Shown here: positions 37,108 through 45,522 of the stretch, piece after piece
How the letters are laid out: each line of letters starts with the position of its first letter
Numbering within the stretch: position 1 is the stretch's first letter
NCBI GenBank assembly: GCA_965227155.1
Contig: OZ245731.1
Location: 2,480,001 to 2,544,000, forward strand
Length of the DNA stretch: 64,000 nt
Source of the DNA: UBA6059 sp965227155
Lineage (GTDB): Bacteria; Bacteroidota; Bacteroidia; Cytophagales; Cyclobacteriaceae
Direction of reading: 5' to 3'
Notes under the pieces: model-generated
What the model saw: the letters and a program-made list of their open reading frames with translations, nothing else
Database searches by the model: none
Told to the model about the DNA's origin: nothing
Program-made: the position numbers and the translations under genes

Positions 37108-39183
37108 TCAATAGCTCCCATTAAATTTTCTGGTAAACCACTCAATGGATACCAGGGCTATCAGCAGAAAGAATATCCACTTCAGATTGATAACCGATTG
37201 ATACGATTCGCTGGAATAGATTATTCCTTTCGCATCCTGCTGTGCTAATGCATCACCAATTTGATTGATGTCTGATAAGCTGTAGAAATTTCCGCCGCTA
37301 TTTTGGCTGAGATTACGCAGCAAATTATGCTTTGCGGTAAGCGAAATGGATTCCAGCTGTAATTCCTTCACCGAAAACTCCCCGTTTACACTCACTTTCC
37401 GGTTGTCCAGATTGGTGCTCGCTGTGTACTGATAAATGCCGGCGGGAAGCTGGCCAATCGCAAAGTTTGAATTGGTTGGACTGGTGGTATAGCTGTATTC
37501 TCGAATTTCACCAGCCTCACTTTTCAGCTGAATGGTAATGTCATAGCCATACACCGGTTCATAAATATCATTATACACCTCACTTTTAAAAACAATAGGT
37601 TCCGAATCGAAATATTCATTCTTTTCCGGCGAAAACCTGAATCGCCGGCGATCTTCTTTGGTACTTAGATATTGAACAAGCTTAGAGATGAGCTCATCAA
37701 AGACTTTAGCATCATCTTCCTGTGCATATTCCTGAAGTCTCCATTGCCAGATACCCTCGCCCATCACAACGGCGATTTTACTTTCCTGCTTTTTAGTAAC
37801 CGCAATGAGGGGCTTGTCGGTTACAATACTACCAACCTGCTGATAGAGCAGAATGTCGGTATTGGCATTGATGGTGAAATCACCATAGGGAACCTCAATT
37901 GGGGGGTAGGTTTCAATTACCTCATTGATGTCTGGGTTGAGATTGAAAGCTGTGAAATTGTCATTGATAGCCGGCCTTACCTGATCTTTCTGGCCTCTCT
38001 TTTGTTCAAAACTGAGCATACCAACGGACTCATTGAATTGATTGAAATTAGAGCGGTTGCCCATGATCAGCAGCAGGGATTGGCCATCGGCAAATAGCTG
38101 CTCCTGGTAACCACCCAGCTTTCTTGATCGATCAAAAGCCTCATGGATAATGATGAGGTCATATTTACCCTCTGGAAAGTCATTGATACCAGCAATGAAT
38201 TGAGTAATCTCATAATTTTGATTCCGGGAAAGGGAGGCAGTAATTGCTTTGATATCCGGATGTGGTGCTGCTGATGCAATCAATATTTGTTCCTTACCTT
38301 CAATCACCTCCAAATATGCGTTCATGCGATTATTGGCAGAAATCTTTTCCTCCGGGAGCGCATTGAGTGAGAGTGAATATCGTTGAAAACCGGCTTCATC
38401 CGCATCCAATGTAAAGGTGACCTCTTTCACACCAGGCCCTTCGAAACTAACATTTTCAGATGCTATCACCTGACCATTTTTCATGACTGAAAGTACGGTG
38501 GTAGCATTTTCAAAACCTTCGTTTTGCACTTCTGCTACTACAGGAAATCTATTTCCCTGGTAGGCGATTTCATTGTAGAGTAAATTTCTAATCTTAAGAT
38601 CTCTACGAGGAATAGTATCCCCAAGTCCTACAGTAGAGATAGGATAGGCATAATTTCGAAAATCCGGCGATATCCCCTGATTGAATATACCATCTGAAAA
38701 AAGAATCACACCGGCGAGGTTTTTACCCTCAAAGTCATTCTCAATTTGCCTTAAGAGGCTACTCAGGTTGGTTGAGGGTGCATCAAAACGGATGCTGTCA
38801 ACAGATAGATTTTGGTCATTAAAACTATAGATGCTGCTCTCGGCACCTTCTTCTGCAATTTGAGCTTGTACAGACAGTAAGGCTGAAACAAGAGCTGTCT
38901 TTGTCGCTTCCGGTTCTTCTTCTACAATGGATTGACTGTTGTCAACGGCCAATACATATACGGGCTTTTCAATTTCATTAAGGATTTGCTTTAGCAGAGG
39001 ATTTATAAGCAGAAAGGCAATAAATGCCACCAGCAAGCCTCTAACCAGTCCGAGCAGTTTATTAGTACGGGCAGACCAGGGACCTTTCTTTTGATATAAC
39101 AAAAAGGCATACCCTGCTCCTATTAAAAGACAAACAAGCACCCACCAGGGTGAGTGCTCAAAAAGAAGTTGAATTCTATCCAT
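37108..39183 (-). CDS. Membrane protein with von Willebrand factor A-like domain
   Basis: This 691-residue protein has two N-terminal membrane helices (about 13-29 and 45-62), then a periplasmic VWA-like domain with a MIDAS-type motif DNSQS at 81-85 and LFSDGIFNQG about 80 residues later. A long beta-rich region follows and a C-terminal helix closes the protein (IFFLLIALVSIEW). The layout is that of large BatA-like or glutamine-amidotransferase-like membrane proteins widespread in Bacteroidota, with no assigned role. It starts 38 bases after fabG ends on the same strand and may be cotranscribed. Confidence 0.75.
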   Translation of the reverse strand: MDRIQLLFEHSPWWVLVCLLIGAGYAFLLYQKKGPWSARTNKLLGLVRGLLVAFIAFLLINPLLKQILNEIEKPVYVLAVDNSQSIVEEEPEATKTALVSALLSVQAQIAEEGAESSIYSFNDQNLSVDSIRFDAPSTNLSSLLRQIENDFEGKNLAGVILFSDGIFNQGISPDFRNYAYPISTVGLGDTIPRRDLKIRNLLYNEIAYQGNRFPVVAEVQNEGFENATTVLSVMKNGQVIASENVSFEGPGVKEVTFTLDADEAGFQRYSLSLNALPEEKISANNRMNAYLEVIEGKEQILIASAAPHPDIKAITASLSRNQNYEITQFIAGINDFPEGKYDLIIIHEAFDRSRKLGGYQEQLFADGQSLLLIMGNRSNFNQFNESVGMLSFEQKRGQKDQVRPAINDNFTAFNLNPDINEVIETYPPIEVPYGDFTINANTDILLYQQVGSIVTDKPLIAVTKKQESKIAVVMGEGIWQWRLQEYAQEDDAKVFDELISKLVQYLSTKEDRRRFRFSPEKNEYFDSEPIVFKSEVYNDIYEPVYGYDITIQLKSEAGEIREYSYTTSPTNSNFAIGQLPAGIYQYTASTNLDNRKVSVNGEFSVKELQLESISLTAKHNLLRNLSQNSGGNFYSLSDINQIGDALAQQDAKGIIYSSESYQSVINLKWIFFLLIALVSIEWFTRKFNGSY

Positions 39184-39221
39184 ACATTTTGTCTAACGAC
39201 CCAAACAAACTTTTGATGCTA

Positions 39222-39968
39222 TCAGGTAAGCATCCCGCCATCTACTTGTAGTACCTGGCCTGTAATATAGGAAGAACGATCTGATCCCAGGAACACACAT
39301 AGGTCTGCCACATCGTCAGGTGCTCCACCCCTTTTGAGTGGAATTGCGTCGCGCCAGGATTGCACTGTCTTTTCGTCAAGTTTTGCAGTCATCTCAGTTT
39401 CTATAAAGCCGGGTGCCACGGCGTTGCATCTAATATTTCTGGAACCTAATTCCAAAGCCACCGATTTGGTGAAGCCTATGATGCCGGCCTTAGAAGCTGC
39501 ATAGTTGGCCTGGCCTGCGTTCCCTTTTACACCTACCACCGAGGTTATATTGATGATAGAGCCACTCTTTTGTTTCATGAATGTGCGTGTCGCAGCCTTA
39601 ACCGTATTGAAACAGGACTTGAGGTTAACATTGATTACCTTATCCCACATTTCTTCGGTCATTCTCATTAGGAGATTATCTTGCGTGATACCGGCATTGT
39701 TGACAAGTACGTCCAGGCTGCCCAACTCTTCAACAACCTTAGTGATCAGCTCCTCTGCAGCTGCAAAGTCAGCGGCATCAGATTGATAGCCTACAGCTTT
39801 TACGCCTTTAGAGGCCAGTTCTTCTTCCAGTGCCTGGCCCTGCTCTACACTGCTTCTGTATGTAAACGCAACATTGGCTCCCTCTTCAGCAAACTTGAGT
39901 GCTATTGCCCTGCCGATGCCCTTAGAAGCACCGGTGATTAAAGCATTTTTACCGGTCAATAATCCCAT
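39222..39968 (-). CDS. fabG: 3-oxoacyl-ACP reductase FabG
   Basis: This 248-residue SDR starts MGLLTGKNALITGASKGIGRAIA, given in part, with the cofactor loop TGASKGIG at 13-20, NNAGIT at about 89, Ser in INITSVVG at about 141 and YxxxK as YAASK at about 154. Sequence throughout (MRMTEEMWDKVINVNLKSCF, in part; APGFIETEMTAKL) is classic FabG, which reduces 3-oxoacyl-ACP in fatty acid elongation. An in-frame start three codons upstream is possible. A promoter is predicted at 39994-40027. Confidence 0.93.
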   Translation of the reverse strand: MGLLTGKNALITGASKGIGRAIALKFAEEGANVAFTYRSSVEQGQALEEELASKGVKAVGYQSDAADFAAAEELITKVVEELGSLDVLVNNAGITQDNLLMRMTEEMWDKVINVNLKSCFNTVKAATRTFMKQKSGSIINITSVVGVKGNAGQANYAASKAGIIGFTKSVALELGSRNIRCNAVAPGFIETEMTAKLDEKTVQSWRDAIPLKRGGAPDDVADLCVFLGSDRSSYITGQVLQVDGGMLT

Positions 39969-39993
39969 AGATTTCAATTTATGATTAAGCTTC

Positions 39994-40027
39994 CAAAAAT
40001 AAAATTAATGAATAGAATATCCCCAAC
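39994..40027 (-). promoter_or_regulatory. Putative promoter for fabG
   Basis: The reverse strand has GTTG (40024-40027), 22 bases, then TATTTTTG (39994-40001), an exact -7 box with a somewhat long spacer. It lies 25 bases before the fabG ATG. Confidence 0.45.
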
Positions 40028-40088
40028 GGATGGGCTTCCGTTACTGTAATAGTTTGCGGTTTGGCGGGAGTCACAGCTCCTGCATCAG

Positions 40089-40119
40089 TTTTTTTCTACG
40101 GTGAAAGGACTTAAATTTG
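40089..40119 (+). promoter_or_regulatory. Putative promoter for lpdA
   Basis: TTTT (40089-40092), 19 bases, then TAAATTTG (40112-40119). Spacing and -7 box are perfect, and the -33 box has one mismatch. It predicts a leader of about 25 bases before the ATG at 40151. Confidence 0.6.
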
Positions 40120-40150
40120 CCGCGTTTGTTATTAAAGAAAACTTCAAAAA

Positions 40151-41542
40151 ATGGCTTCAAAATACGACATTCTAGTAATTGGTGGTGGTCCTGGTGGTTA
40201 TGTAGCAGCAATACGCGCAGCACAGTTGGGCAAAAAGGTAGGTGTGATCGAGCGTGAGTCTCTAGGTGGCATATGTCTGAACTGGGGATGTATCCCAACC
40301 AAGGCGTTGCTCAAAAGTGCCAATGTGTTTGAATACATCAGTCATTCACAGGATTATGGGATCAGCGTAAAAGAAGCCAAGGTTGATTTTGAAGGCATGA
40401 TCAAAAGGAGTCGCGGAGTAGCGGATGGCATGAGCAAGGGTGTGCAGTTCCTTTTGAAAAAGAATAAGGTGGATCATATCGATGGTCACGGCAAATTGAA
40501 ATCTCCTAAAAAAGTAGAAGTAGAAAAAGATGGCAAAAAGGAAGTATACGAGGCTGATCATATCATTCTGGCCACAGGAGGTAGATCTCGGGAGTTGCCT
40601 TCTATGCCTATCGATAATGAAAAGATAATTGGCTACCGCAAAGCGATGGTTCTTGAAAAGCAGCCTAAAAAGATGGTTGTAGTGGGTTCCGGTGCTATTG
40701 GCGTAGAGTTTGCCTATTTCTACCACAGCATTGGTACAGAGGTGACCATTGTAGAATTTATGCCCAACATAGTGCCTGTGGAGGATGAGGAAATATCTAA
40801 ACAACTTGCACGCACCTTCAAGAAAAAGGGCATCAATATCATGACAGAATCGGAAGTTACCGCTGTAGATACCAAAGGTAAAGGTTGTAAGGTGACGGTA
40901 AAGACCAAGAAAGGTGAGGAACAGCTGGAATGTGATGTAGTGCTTTCTGCAGTTGGGATTACTACCAATCTGGAAAACCTTGGTTTGGAAACATTGGGTA
41001 TCAAAACGGAAAAAGGAAAGGTAGTCATTGACGATTATTACAAAACGAGCGTAGATGGGGTATATGCTATTGGCGATATTGTGAAAGGTCCTGCTCTTGC
41101 TCACGTGGCCTCAGCAGAGGGCATAATTTGTGTTGAGAAAATAGCCGGAGAAAATCCTCAGCCACTAGATTACAATAACCTGCCAGGTTGTACATATTGC
41201 TTCCCTGAAATTGCATCAGTTGGCTATACTGAAAAGGCAGCCAAAGAAGCTGGTTACGAGATTAAGGTTGGAAAATTCCCTTTCAGTGCTTCAGGAAAAG
41301 CAAAAGCGGCCGGACATTCTGATGGTTTCGTAAAGGTGATCTTTGATGCCAAATACGGGGAGTGGCTGGGTTGCCATATGATTGGTGCCAATGTGACCGA
41401 AATGATTGCAGAAGCTGTGGCGGCCAGAAAACTGGAAACTACAGGCCACGAGATCATTAAATCTGTTCACCCTCACCCAACCATGTCGGAGGCGATTATG
41501 GAAGCAGCCGCAGCTGCATACGATGAGGTAATTCATTTGTAA
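40151..41542 (+). CDS. lpdA: Dihydrolipoyl dehydrogenase
   Basis: This 463-residue flavoprotein has FAD-binding GGGPGGYVAA at 11-20, the redox disulfide Cys42-Cys47 (GGICLNWGC), NAD-binding GSGAIGVEFA at about 178-187, AIGD at about 305 and the C-terminal catalytic HPHPTMSE with His-Glu at about 441-448. It is the E3 subunit that reoxidises lipoamide in pyruvate and 2-oxoglutarate dehydrogenases or the glycine cleavage system. No E1/E2 genes are adjacent. Length is normal. Confidence 0.95.
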   Translation: MASKYDILVIGGGPGGYVAAIRAAQLGKKVGVIERESLGGICLNWGCIPTKALLKSANVFEYISHSQDYGISVKEAKVDFEGMIKRSRGVADGMSKGVQFLLKKNKVDHIDGHGKLKSPKKVEVEKDGKKEVYEADHIILATGGRSRELPSMPIDNEKIIGYRKAMVLEKQPKKMVVVGSGAIGVEFAYFYHSIGTEVTIVEFMPNIVPVEDEEISKQLARTFKKKGINIMTESEVTAVDTKGKGCKVTVKTKKGEEQLECDVVLSAVGITTNLENLGLETLGIKTEKGKVVIDDYYKTSVDGVYAIGDIVKGPALAHVASAEGIICVEKIAGENPQPLDYNNLPGCTYCFPEIASVGYTEKAAKEAGYEIKVGKFPFSASGKAKAAGHSDGFVKVIFDAKYGEWLGCHMIGANVTEMIAEAVAARKLETTGHEIIKSVHPHPTMSEAIMEAAAAAYDEVIHL

Positions 41543-41603
41543 AAGATTAACCACTGATATCAGTTTTTGAATTTAAAATTTATGTCGATGTTATTAATTG
41601 TAT

Positions 41604-41840
41604 ATGGAAACTGATGACAGGAAAATATTGAATAACTACCTAGGCCTACTTGAACGTCTTAGCCCGGAAATGAAGGTTAATATCATTGAGGAATTGTCAG
41701 AGTCTATAAAATCTGGAAAAGCCTCAAAAACAACCATGAAATCCGCTTTTGGGGCGTGGGAGTCAGAGGAGAGTGCTGAGGAGTTAATTGACAAAATTCT
41801 GGAGAGCAGGCATATTGATAGAAAGATTGAAGACCTTTGA
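41604..41840 (+). CDS. Putative VapB-like antitoxin
   Basis: This 78-residue charged helical protein (METDDRKILNNYLGLLERLS, in part) is encoded immediately before a PIN-domain toxin, with which it overlaps by 4 bases (TTGA). Size, acidity and position are those of a type II antitoxin. I see no clear ribbon-helix-helix or AbrB motif at the N-terminus, so the antitoxin call rests on context. A TTG at 41598 is an alternative start two codons upstream. Confidence 0.65.
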   Translation: METDDRKILNNYLGLLERLSPEMKVNIIEELSESIKSGKASKTTMKSAFGAWESEESAEELIDKILESRHIDRKIEDL

Positions 41841-42238
41841 AATACCTTCTTGATACAAATATTTGCATCTATTACATGAAGGGAAGATTCAAATTGGACG
41901 ATAAATTTGAATCTGTAGAGCCTGGTTCTCTTTTTATTTCAGAAATCACATTAGCAGAACTTAAATATGGAGTAGCAAAAAGTGCTACTCCAGAGAAAAA
42001 CGGACAGGCTCTAAGAAATTTCCTTAGCGGGGTTCAGATACTACCAATCTTCGACTCATTAGACGTATTTGCAACAGAAAAGGCACGACTTAAAAGTGAG
42101 GGTCTAACGGTAGATGATTTTGATTTCTTAATAGGTGCTTCTGCAATTGCTAATCATCTTATTCTTGTCACAAATAATGAGAAGCATTTTCAGCGATTGA
42201 AGGAGATACAACTGGAGAATTGGACTAGAACCAGATAG
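41837..42238 (+). CDS. vapC: PIN-domain ribonuclease toxin, VapC family
   Basis: This 133-residue PIN protein starts MKYLLDTNICIYYMKG with the first acidic residue Asp6. Glu41 is in ITLAELKYG, then DDFDFLIGASAIANHLILVT (in part) supplies the third and fourth acidic positions (about 93-96), and TNNEKHF closes the domain. VapC toxins cut initiator tRNA or rRNA loops. The start is TTG (41837), overlapping the TGA stop of the antitoxin gene as TTGA. Confidence 0.9.
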   Translation: MKYLLDTNICIYYMKGRFKLDDKFESVEPGSLFISEITLAELKYGVAKSATPEKNGQALRNFLSGVQILPIFDSLDVFATEKARLKSEGLTVDDFDFLIGASAIANHLILVTNNEKHFQRLKEIQLENWTRTR

Positions 42239-42258
42239 AAAACTAAGAGCAATTGGTA

Positions 42259-42732
42259 CTATCCTTGCCTTTTTGAAGACTCATACTTATCCAAAAGACT
42301 ATTGGTTTGAGCCTGTAGCTTTTGCCTGAAAAAGCTGGTCCATCCTATGACTAAACCTTGCATGCCAAGAGCCTGCCGGGCCCAACGGTGCAGGTCAAAC
42401 TCATCTGTGTGTTTGATGATTTTTCCATCTTGAAATTCAAAAGTTGCCTTGATCTTGTTGTGAACCTTTCTGCCTGTCTTGCTGAAGGTATAATGTGCCT
42501 CCCAGCTTGCAACGCCGATATGATCTCTTACACCAACATCACTGTAGGTCACTATAAAGTCCTTACCTTGCTGACTTTCGCAGAGCATGCGCCACATATT
42601 CATAGCTCTTTGGCCCTGAAGCCTGCCAAATGCAGGATCTTCAAAGACGATATCCTTATGATAGCAGCCCACCATTTTTTCTGCGTCCAGGTCGGCAAAA
42701 GCCTCATAAAATTGGGTGATCAGCGTTTGCAT
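42259..42732 (-). CDS. SnoaL/NTF2-like protein
   Basis: This 157-residue alpha+beta barrel protein resembles the SnoaL-like/NTF2 family: FYEAFADLDAEKMVGCYHKDIVFEDPAFG (cited in part), then WEAHYTF and FEFQDGKIIKHTDEFDLHRWARQALG (in part). Such proteins bind or isomerise small molecules; no specific substrate can be named. It lies 22 bases downstream of the carbonic anhydrase gene on the same strand and may be cotranscribed. Confidence 0.85.
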   Translation of the reverse strand: MQTLITQFYEAFADLDAEKMVGCYHKDIVFEDPAFGRLQGQRAMNMWRMLCESQQGKDFIVTYSDVGVRDHIGVASWEAHYTFSKTGRKVHNKIKATFEFQDGKIIKHTDEFDLHRWARQALGMQGLVIGWTSFFRQKLQAQTNSLLDKYESSKRQG

Positions 42733-42754
42733 AGCCTCAATTTATACAATTAGG

Positions 42755-43411
42755 CTATTTCTTATTGGTTTTCAGGTCATAAATAGGACGTATGTCCTTA
42801 ATCACCTCCGGCATATTTAATTCCAGATCACGCAGGTAGCCATTTTCCAGGTTGTAAACCCAACCATGTACCAAAGGATACCCGGTATCATACCAGCTTC
42901 TCTGTACGTGGTAGTTTTTGATCAGATTGATACATTGCTCTACGATGTTTAGCTCCACCAGCCGCTGGTACCTGGCAGTATCATCCTCAAAGCTATCCAG
43001 CTCTGTTTGGTGTAGGCGATATACATCGCGTACATTTTGTAGCCAATGCGAAAGCTCCCCCATGTCCTGAGATTCCATAGCGGCTTTCACACCACCACAG
43101 CCATAATGCCCACACACAATGATGTGTTTAACTTTTAAGGCCTGTACGCTGTATTGAATGACTGCATTGATATTAGCATCGGTACCTACTACCATATTGG
43201 CAATATTCCGGTGTACGAATACCTCACCGGGTTGCAAGCCCATAATTTCATTGGCGGGAATTCGGCTATCGGCGCACCCGATGTATAAAAACTCAGGGGT
43301 TTGAGTTTTGGAAAGCTTTTTGAAGTAATCAGGGTCGAGGGAAAGTTTATTGGCAACCCATTCTTTATTATTTTCAAATATCTCTAGATAATGTTTTTTC
43401 GATTGGGACAT
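42755..43411 (-). CDS. Beta-class carbonic anhydrase
   Basis: Starting at 43411 the protein has 218 residues with the zinc ligands Cys46, Asp48 (CADSR), His102 and Cys105 (HYGCGG). It interconverts CO2 and bicarbonate. The frame is open 22 codons further up to 43477, but those residues are unlike the family, and MSQSKKHYLEIFENN fits the usual N-terminus. It is divergent from the CBS-domain gene. Confidence 0.93.
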   Translation of the reverse strand: MSQSKKHYLEIFENNKEWVANKLSLDPDYFKKLSKTQTPEFLYIGCADSRIPANEIMGLQPGEVFVHRNIANMVVGTDANINAVIQYSVQALKVKHIIVCGHYGCGGVKAAMESQDMGELSHWLQNVRDVYRLHQTELDSFEDDTARYQRLVELNIVEQCINLIKNYHVQRSWYDTGYPLVHGWVYNLENGYLRDLELNMPEVIKDIRPIYDLKTNKK

Positions 43412-43513
43412 AACGGATGAAGTTTGTGTTTTAAAATTAACCTGACAAATTGAAGGATGATCATCTTTCTTTGTCATTAAATTAATTACTTTATAAAAAT
43501 TTTAAAACTGACT

Positions 43514-43921
43514 ATGGCGACCCGAATTGGAGATTTAATGAGCACCAATATTCAAACCATTGAGCAATCAGAAGATGCTAATGAAGCTTACCAGTTAATG
43601 AAAAAACTTGGGATACATCATTTGCCAGTGGTAGATGGTGATGCCGTAGTTGGCATCTTGAGTATGTCTGATATCAGGAAATTATTATTCGTGTCAGAAT
43701 TTGTTAATGGCAAAGTTGATGCCTCTACTGCACTACAGACATTTAGTGTGGAGGAAATTATGACCAAACATGTAGACAGTATTGATGTCAATCAATTGGT
43801 CAATGAGGCTGCCAACATATTTATGCAGCATGATTTCAGCTGTTTGCCGGTGGTAGATAAAGATGACCTGGTGGGGATTGTCACAACTACGGACTTGCTC
43901 AAATATTACAGTACAATTTAA
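43514..43921 (+). CDS. Two-CBS-domain protein
   Basis: This 135-residue protein consists only of a CBS pair: residues 1-60 (IGDLMSTNIQTIEQ...LPVVDGDAVVGILSMSDIRKL, in part) and 75-133 (VEEIMTKHVDSIDVN...LPVVDKDDLVGIVTTTDLLKY, in part). Such stand-alone Bateman modules bind adenosine nucleotides and regulate partners. The partner is not evident; the neighbour on one side is carbonic anhydrase and on the other an ECF sigma factor. Confidence 0.93.
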   Translation: MATRIGDLMSTNIQTIEQSEDANEAYQLMKKLGIHHLPVVDGDAVVGILSMSDIRKLLFVSEFVNGKVDASTALQTFSVEEIMTKHVDSIDVNQLVNEAANIFMQHDFSCLPVVDKDDLVGIVTTTDLLKYYSTI

Positions 43922-43986
43922 TATCTCATACCTTAAGAACAGAACCCACATCATTTTAGTATCTTTCCAAAATCAGTACTAAACCT

Positions 43987-44526
43987 ATTATATCAGAGCG
44001 TGAGCTCATTGATCGGCTCAAAGCCAGGGACAAGCTTGCTTTAAGCTATCTCTATGATCATTACAGTGGGGCATTGTATGGCGTAGTATTGAGAATCGTT
44101 AAGCATAAGCCGGTAGCAGAAGAGGTGCTGCAGGATGGTTTTGTGAAGATTTGGCAGAAAATCAATCAATACGACGAGCAAAAAGGGCGGCTTTACACCT
44201 GGATGCTCAACCTCTTTCGTAACCTGGCCATTGACAAAACCCGATCAAAAGAATTTACCCAGGGAAGTAAGACCAATCCGATAGATCAATTCGTATATGA
44301 ATTTGACAGGGAAAATTTTGATAAAATTATTGAAGAAAGAATAGGAGTGGCCGGACTACTCAAAGAGGTGCCGGAAGAGCAAAAGCAGATCATCGATTTG
44401 ATTTATTTTAAAGGATATAGTCAATCGCAGGCTGCAAAATATTTTGACATTCCCCTCGGAACAGTTAAATCAAGACTTAGAGGAGGATTAATTAAATTGA
44501 AAAAGATTGTTGGAATAGACCTTTGA
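43987..44526 (+). CDS. ECF-type RNA polymerase sigma factor (non-canonical start)
   Basis: This is a sigma-70 region 2/4 protein with region 2 LYDHYSGALYGVVLRIV...EEVLQDGFVKIW and region 4 IIDLIYFKGYSQSQAAKYFDIPLGTVKSRL (cited in parts). Homologous sequence continues upstream of the first TTG (44074) back to about 43987 (ISERELIDRLKARDKLALSYL, in part), but between the in-frame stop at 43957-43959 and 44074 there is no ATG, GTG or TTG. I place the start at ATT 43987, giving 179 residues, a usual ECF length. An ATC (43972) or ATA is possible, or a sequencing error. It overlaps the anti-sigma gene by 4 bases. Confidence 0.8.
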   Translation: MISERELIDRLKARDKLALSYLYDHYSGALYGVVLRIVKHKPVAEEVLQDGFVKIWQKINQYDEQKGRLYTWMLNLFRNLAIDKTRSKEFTQGSKTNPIDQFVYEFDRENFDKIIEERIGVAGLLKEVPEEQKQIIDLIYFKGYSQSQAAKYFDIPLGTVKSRLRGGLIKLKKIVGIDL

Positions 44527-45332
44527 ATATAGAAGCATACATATCGTCAGGAATATTAGAGCTGTATGTGCTTGGAGATCTTTCCCCGGAAGAAATGCAG
44601 GAGGTGGAGCAGTATGCCGCAAAAAATCCGGAGGTTAAAAGGGCTTTAGCTGCTATTGAACAAGAAATGATGGCTATGGATTTGGCCTTGGCTGAGTCAG
44701 TGGACCCATCTGTGAAAAACAATCTGTTCGCGCAAATAACGGCAGATAGCACAACTTTCGATCAAGAAAGCACTCAAGAGACTTCTGATGAAGACAAATC
44801 TTCTTCCTCACGATGGCTGATGGCCGCATCTGTCAGTCTGCTGGCTTTAGCCTCAATAGCAGCAGTTTATTTCTATACACAATGGCAGGAAGTCGAAAGC
44901 AATTATCAACAGTTGGCAAGCCAAAATCAGATGCTGGCAGATAATGTAAAAGAAGCCAGGCGATCTGTAAATCAGCTGGAAAGTGAGCTGGCGATTGTGA
45001 CCAGCGAGCAAACTCTGGAAATCGCTTTGGCAGGGTTGCCGTTGCAGCCGGAGGCGTCAGCATTCATATATTTTCAGCCTGATAAGCAGGCAGTTTATTT
45101 GAAGGTAGCCTCACTGCTTGATCCAGGGCAGCTAAATGATTATCAGCTATGGGCGATTGTGGATGGAAAACCTGTTGATATCGGCATTATTAATCTTCAG
45201 GAAGCGGGGCTGTTGCAACGCATGAAGTCTGTGACCAATGCCTCAGCCTTTGCAGTAACCCTGGAGCCCAAAGGAGGAAGTGAAAATCCTACCCTTGATC
45301 AAATGGTGGTGCTGGGAGAGGTCAAGGTTTAG
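44523..45332 (+). CDS. Anti-sigma factor, RskA-like
   Basis: This 269-residue protein has an N-terminal cytoplasmic anti-sigma domain (ILELYVLGDLSPEEMQEVEQYA, in part), one transmembrane helix at about 97-115 (WLMAASVSLLALASIAAVYF) and a periplasmic coiled coil. It ends with an RskA C-terminal domain (FIYFQPDKQAVYLKV...YQLWAIVDGKP). It should hold the sigma factor at the membrane and release it on an envelope signal. The start is TTG at 44523, overlapping the sigma stop as TTGA. The usual zinc HxxxC motif is absent. Confidence 0.9.
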   Translation: MNIEAYISSGILELYVLGDLSPEEMQEVEQYAAKNPEVKRALAAIEQEMMAMDLALAESVDPSVKNNLFAQITADSTTFDQESTQETSDEDKSSSSRWLMAASVSLLALASIAAVYFYTQWQEVESNYQQLASQNQMLADNVKEARRSVNQLESELAIVTSEQTLEIALAGLPLQPEASAFIYFQPDKQAVYLKVASLLDPGQLNDYQLWAIVDGKPVDIGIINLQEAGLLQRMKSVTNASAFAVTLEPKGGSENPTLDQMVVLGEVKV

Positions 45333-45522
45333 AATCATCTACACCTTCAGTATTAGACTTTATTGCCATTTCCCTGCATTCATAGATAAAAAGTGGGTTG
45401 GTCGTGAGCGAACAGTATTGTCTTATTGCGCACATTCAATGCTTTTATAATTGAGGTAAAGCTCTGAATAACAACACATTGTATTCGGCACGATGCTTGG
45501 TATTCTTGCAGAAAAAGATCAT

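Noticed and set aside
37108..39183. Part of a Bat (BatA-BatE) aerotolerance operon
   Set aside because: Only the VWA-like membrane layout is shared. There is no MoxR ATPase or other Bat gene nearby, and the fabG neighbour is unrelated.
40346..41104. 252-codon open frame antisense to lpdA
   Set aside because: The protein is unlike anything recognisable (rich in His, Phe, Tyr as expected from antisense of a Lys/Val-rich gene) and lies wholly within a well-supported gene.
41553..41564. Palindrome ACTGATATCAGT followed by TTTTT after lpdA as a terminator
   Set aside because: With a four-base loop the stem is only four base pairs, too weak to call. It is recorded here only as a possible site.
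41598..42238. Genomic island around the toxin-antitoxin pair
   Set aside because: No integrase, direct repeats or tRNA boundary flank it, and base composition looks like its surroundings by eye.
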